From: Synergistaceae bacterium UBA6101
GTDB taxonomy: Bacteria > Synergistota > Synergistia > Synergistales > Synergistaceae
Reading direction: 5' to 3'
Length of the DNA: 64,000 nt
Assembly: GCA_002428495.1 (NCBI GenBank)
Contig: DIWR01000018.1
Coordinates: 66,145-130,144, forward strand
Within the stretch, counting starts at the first letter, position 1; each line of letters begins with the position of its first letter. The position numbers and the translations under genes are program-made. Positions 61,722 through 64,000 of this stretch are shown here, one piece after another. The notes below the pieces were generated by a model, which was not told where the DNA came from, did not search any database, and was given only the letters and a program-made list of their open reading frames with translations.

Positions 61722-62408
61722 ATGGCAAAGATCCGTTTTCTTGGACACAGCTCCTTTTATATTGAAGGAGAGGGTCTGAAAGCTCTCATAGACCCTTTCC
61801 TTGAGGGCAATCCGACTGCTGCGGCAAAACAGGAAGAATTCAATGACATCAACGCCATATTTCTTACCCATGGACATGAGGACCACATGGGCAGCACCAT
61901 AGAGATAGCTAAAAGAAACAACGCGGTAGTATTTACCTGCAATGAACTTGCCGGTTATCTGTCTTCAAAAGGAATAAAGACAGAGGGAATGCATATCGGC
62001 GGCAGGGCAACCTTTTCATTTGGAAAGGTCAAGCTTACTCCGGCATGGCACGGATGCCCGATAGTAGAGGGCAATGAGGTACGTTACGGAGGTGTTGCCT
62101 GCGGTTTTGTAATAGAAGTCGACGGTAAAAAAATTTATCATTCAGGAGATACCGGCCTCACTATGGAGATGACACTGCTCCAAGATGAGAACATAGACGT
62201 GGCACTTCTTCCAATAGGCGGGTATTATACGATGGATATCCAGGATGCTGCAAGGGCGGTAAAGATGATAAAGCCGAGGGTCGCGATACCCATGCACTAC
62301 AATACATTCCCAAGGATCGAAGCGGATCCCGAAGAATTTGCAGGGCTCGTGGGGGAGATGTTCACCGCTGTAAAGATACTGATGCCCGGGGAAGAATACG
62401 AGTTCTAG
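61722..62408 (+). CDS. UPF0173 metallo-beta-lactamase-fold hydrolase
   Basis: A 228-residue hydrolase of the UPF0173 family. 'FLGHSSFYIEGEG' starts the fold; metal motif 'LTHGHEDHMGS' (HxHxDH), 'PAWHG', 'HSGDTGLTMEM' and 'AIPMHYNTFP' supply the other ligands. Family function is not settled. GGAGGGATGACAA precedes the ATG. Confidence 0.93.
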   Translation: MAKIRFLGHSSFYIEGEGLKALIDPFLEGNPTAAAKQEEFNDINAIFLTHGHEDHMGSTIEIAKRNNAVVFTCNELAGYLSSKGIKTEGMHIGGRATFSFGKVKLTPAWHGCPIVEGNEVRYGGVACGFVIEVDGKKIYHSGDTGLTMEMTLLQDENIDVALLPIGGYYTMDIQDAARAVKMIKPRVAIPMHYNTFPRIEADPEEFAGLVGEMFTAVKILMPGEEYEF

Positions 62409-62442
62409 ATATACACAGACTGTTCTGCCTCTTACGATGAAC

Positions 62443-62470
62443 TTGCATTAATCTTTCGAAGGGATACAAT
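62443..62470 (+). promoter_or_regulatory. Probable promoter of the aldolase-like gene
   Basis: TTGCAT (62443-62448) and TACAAT (62465-62470) with a 16-base spacer, 46 bases before the ATG. Confidence 0.55.
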
Positions 62471-62516
62471 TAGTTAAGGACCAAAATATAAATATTCCAG
62501 CCAGGAGGAGATTCCT

Positions 62517-63779
62517 ATGGATGTAAATAGCAAGGCCTATAAGGAACTGTTGAAGAAGAGACCGCTAAACGTACAGGCACGTTTCGGCAGTGAAAGTATG
62601 GGGCTTGTGAGCGGGAGAGATATCGTAGCTGCAGCAAAAGAAGTAGATTCCATAGTTCTTGCAGCCAACGCCAGGCATCCTCTGGTAATAAAAGCAGTAC
62701 TGAAGGCCGCAAAAAAGAAGAACGCGGCGGTCCTGATAGAACTTGCCAAATCAGAATCCACCTATTGCGGAGCTAATTACGACAATATCCCTGACTACGC
62801 GCTCAAATATTCATCAGAGATGGGGCACGGCGCAGTATTTGGTCTCCATGTAGACCACTATGCGATCAAAGGTTACGAGGATGTCCTCAAGGGTGTCGGA
62901 CATCTTTCAAAGATACTCGTAAATGGGTTTACATCGGTTGCCATTGATGCTTCCCATCTTGATGATTATGACAACTTTGTCGCAACGAGATCCATAGCAG
63001 GATGGCTGCCCTCGGAGCTGGGACTTGAAGTTGAAGTTGGGGAGATCAAAGGCCCGGGCGAACTTTCGACAGTTGAAGAGGCTAAGTATTTCATCGGCGG
63101 ACTGAATTCTTGGGGAATTTTCCCGGACTACCTTGCCATCTCTAATGGAAGCCTCCACGGGACATATGATCCTACAGTAGGCCAGATGGAAGGTATAGAC
63201 CTTAATAGGACAAAGGAGATCGCTGACGTTATAGCGCCTTACGGAGTGACCATAGCTCAGCACGGCATTTCAGGAACGCCCCTCCATAAAGTCTCTACCT
63301 TCAGGAAATACGGGATCAGAAAGGGCAACGTAGCCACCCTTTTCCAGAACGTCTATTTTGGCATAAAAATGGATCCCGAGACAGGAAATGCAATAACCGA
63401 AGGCGGCACCTACACAAAAGAGGCAGACAGGGGAATATCCACAGAGCTTTGGAACGAGATAGTGAATGCCGGGGACAGCAAGGGAATGAGCCGTAAGAGC
63501 GGAGACTACAAAAAACTCAACCTTCCCTTCTGTGACAGGATATTGTCAGAACCTCAGTACATAATTGACAGAACAGTCGATGAGATGCAGTACTGGGCAG
63601 AGAGGTTCATAGTTGCGTTTGGAGCAGAAGGAAGCGCGGATGCGGTAGCAGAGGTAATGTCCCGCCGTTCCGATCACAACGCTTCACCGGACAGAAAAGT
63701 TTTGGGCTTCAGATCTGACTACACCGCTAAGAATGCTCCGGGAAAAGCAAGCAAAGACGGAAATAATTACGACGACTGA
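62517..63779 (+). CDS. Class II aldolase-like protein (fructose-bisphosphate aldolase family)
   Basis: A 420-residue TIM-barrel protein related to zinc-dependent class II aldolases. The metal His pair is suggested by 'GLHVDHYAIKGYED' and 'VAIDASHLDDYDN' (this second site is usually a glycerol-phosphate loop region), and 'LGLEVEVGEIKGPGE', 'LAISNGSLHGTYDP' and 'IAQHGISGTPLHKVS' follow the family order, the last carrying a further His. It is longer than typical FbaA (about 300-360) with an extended C terminus. The substrate is uncertain: fructose bisphosphate, tagatose bisphosphate or another. ATG 62517 has AGGAGGAG upstream. Confidence 0.8.
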   Translation: MDVNSKAYKELLKKRPLNVQARFGSESMGLVSGRDIVAAAKEVDSIVLAANARHPLVIKAVLKAAKKKNAAVLIELAKSESTYCGANYDNIPDYALKYSSEMGHGAVFGLHVDHYAIKGYEDVLKGVGHLSKILVNGFTSVAIDASHLDDYDNFVATRSIAGWLPSELGLEVEVGEIKGPGELSTVEEAKYFIGGLNSWGIFPDYLAISNGSLHGTYDPTVGQMEGIDLNRTKEIADVIAPYGVTIAQHGISGTPLHKVSTFRKYGIRKGNVATLFQNVYFGIKMDPETGNAITEGGTYTKEADRGISTELWNEIVNAGDSKGMSRKSGDYKKLNLPFCDRILSEPQYIIDRTVDEMQYWAERFIVAFGAEGSADAVAEVMSRRSDHNASPDRKVLGFRSDYTAKNAPGKASKDGNNYDD

Positions 63780-63816
63780 GACTATATAAAAACAAAAACA
63801 TAAAAAAATACTTTTA

Positions 63817-63868
63817 TACCGGCGGGTCAGTGTGTTAATATACATGCTGTCTTGCCGGTACTTTTTTA
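63817..63868 (+). terminator. Rho-independent terminator after the aldolase-like gene
   Basis: TACCGGC (63817-63823) pairs with GCCGGTA (63854-63860), with CAG/CTG and further inner pairs, followed by CTTTTTT. Confidence 0.85.
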
Positions 63869-64000
63869 CAGTTGTAATTTAACTTTTCCACCTCATGCTA
63901 CTAGTGGATTCAAAACCTCTGTTTTTCGTCTTCTCTAAATGTTTTTTAGCGGAGAATTAGTTCCTCAAAATATTTAAGTCGCTCGTATCATACCAACATA

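Noticed and set aside
1..64000. CRISPR arrays, insertion sequences, prophage, tRNA and rRNA genes
   Set aside because: No regularly spaced direct repeats, transposase-like or phage-like proteins, and no tRNA cloverleaf or rRNA segment were recognised on reading the gaps; a tRNA scan could still find one.

Overview
This window looks like ordinary chromosome of an anaerobic, amino-acid-fermenting diderm bacterium. Synergistota is the best guess: there is a selenocysteine-dependent glycine reductase operon under a glycine riboswitch, a lipid A/Kdo pathway (so an outer membrane) that uses LpxI and a fused LpxK, Firmicute-like cell genes (DivIVA, RNase Y, YmdB, RecD2, QueH), rubredoxin, and many peptide and amino acid catabolic enzymes. 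The taxon is inferred from gene content; no rRNA or tRNA gene was seen. I see no prophage, insertion sequence or CRISPR array.

Layout. 1-6.5 kb: end of a HlyD-like gene, yggS, divIVA, recG, rny, ymdB. 6.7-14.4 kb: a sodium symporter, then a promoter, a glycine riboswitch and grdX-grdE-grdB-grdC-grdD; grdB is read through an in-frame UGA as selenocysteine. 14.5-18.8 kb (minus strand): a MetQ-like binding protein preceded by its own promoter, a methionine-rich 27-codon leader and a strong terminator (a candidate methionine attenuator), then glcD-etfA-etfB, a likely flavin-based 2-hydroxyacid dehydrogenase. 19-25.5 kb: transketolase, TrmI, QueH, a PurM-like protein, an M24 peptidase, rubredoxin and an HD protein. 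25.7-39 kb: a ZIP transporter and a long lipid A/Kdo operon (lpxI, lpxB, msbA, lpxK-lpxB-like fusion, kdsA, kdsD, kdtA, an unrecognised gene, kdsB, an ELM1-like gene).

39.1-45.6 kb: an exported rhodanese without catalytic cysteines, a divergent threonine-dehydratase-like gene, and a four-gene operon (homoserine dehydrogenase-like, ornithine/alanine racemase-like, a second dehydratase-like protein, ornithine cyclodeaminase-like) that is probably an uncharacterised amino acid pathway. 45.7-55 kb: a K+ channel coupled to an FAD oxidoreductase, leucyl aminopeptidase, an amidohydrolase, a CyuA-like desulfidase and RecD2. 55-64 kb: an amino acid ABC transporter with fused binding protein and permease, two small unknown genes, hisS, aspS, a UPF0173 hydrolase and a class II aldolase-like protein.

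The points most worth following are the methionine-leader attenuator with its tandem operator-like repeats, the ON-type glycine riboswitch whose expression platform runs into the grdX start, interleaved hairpins between grdB and grdC, the four-gene amino acid operon, and the unknown gene inside the Kdo operon.
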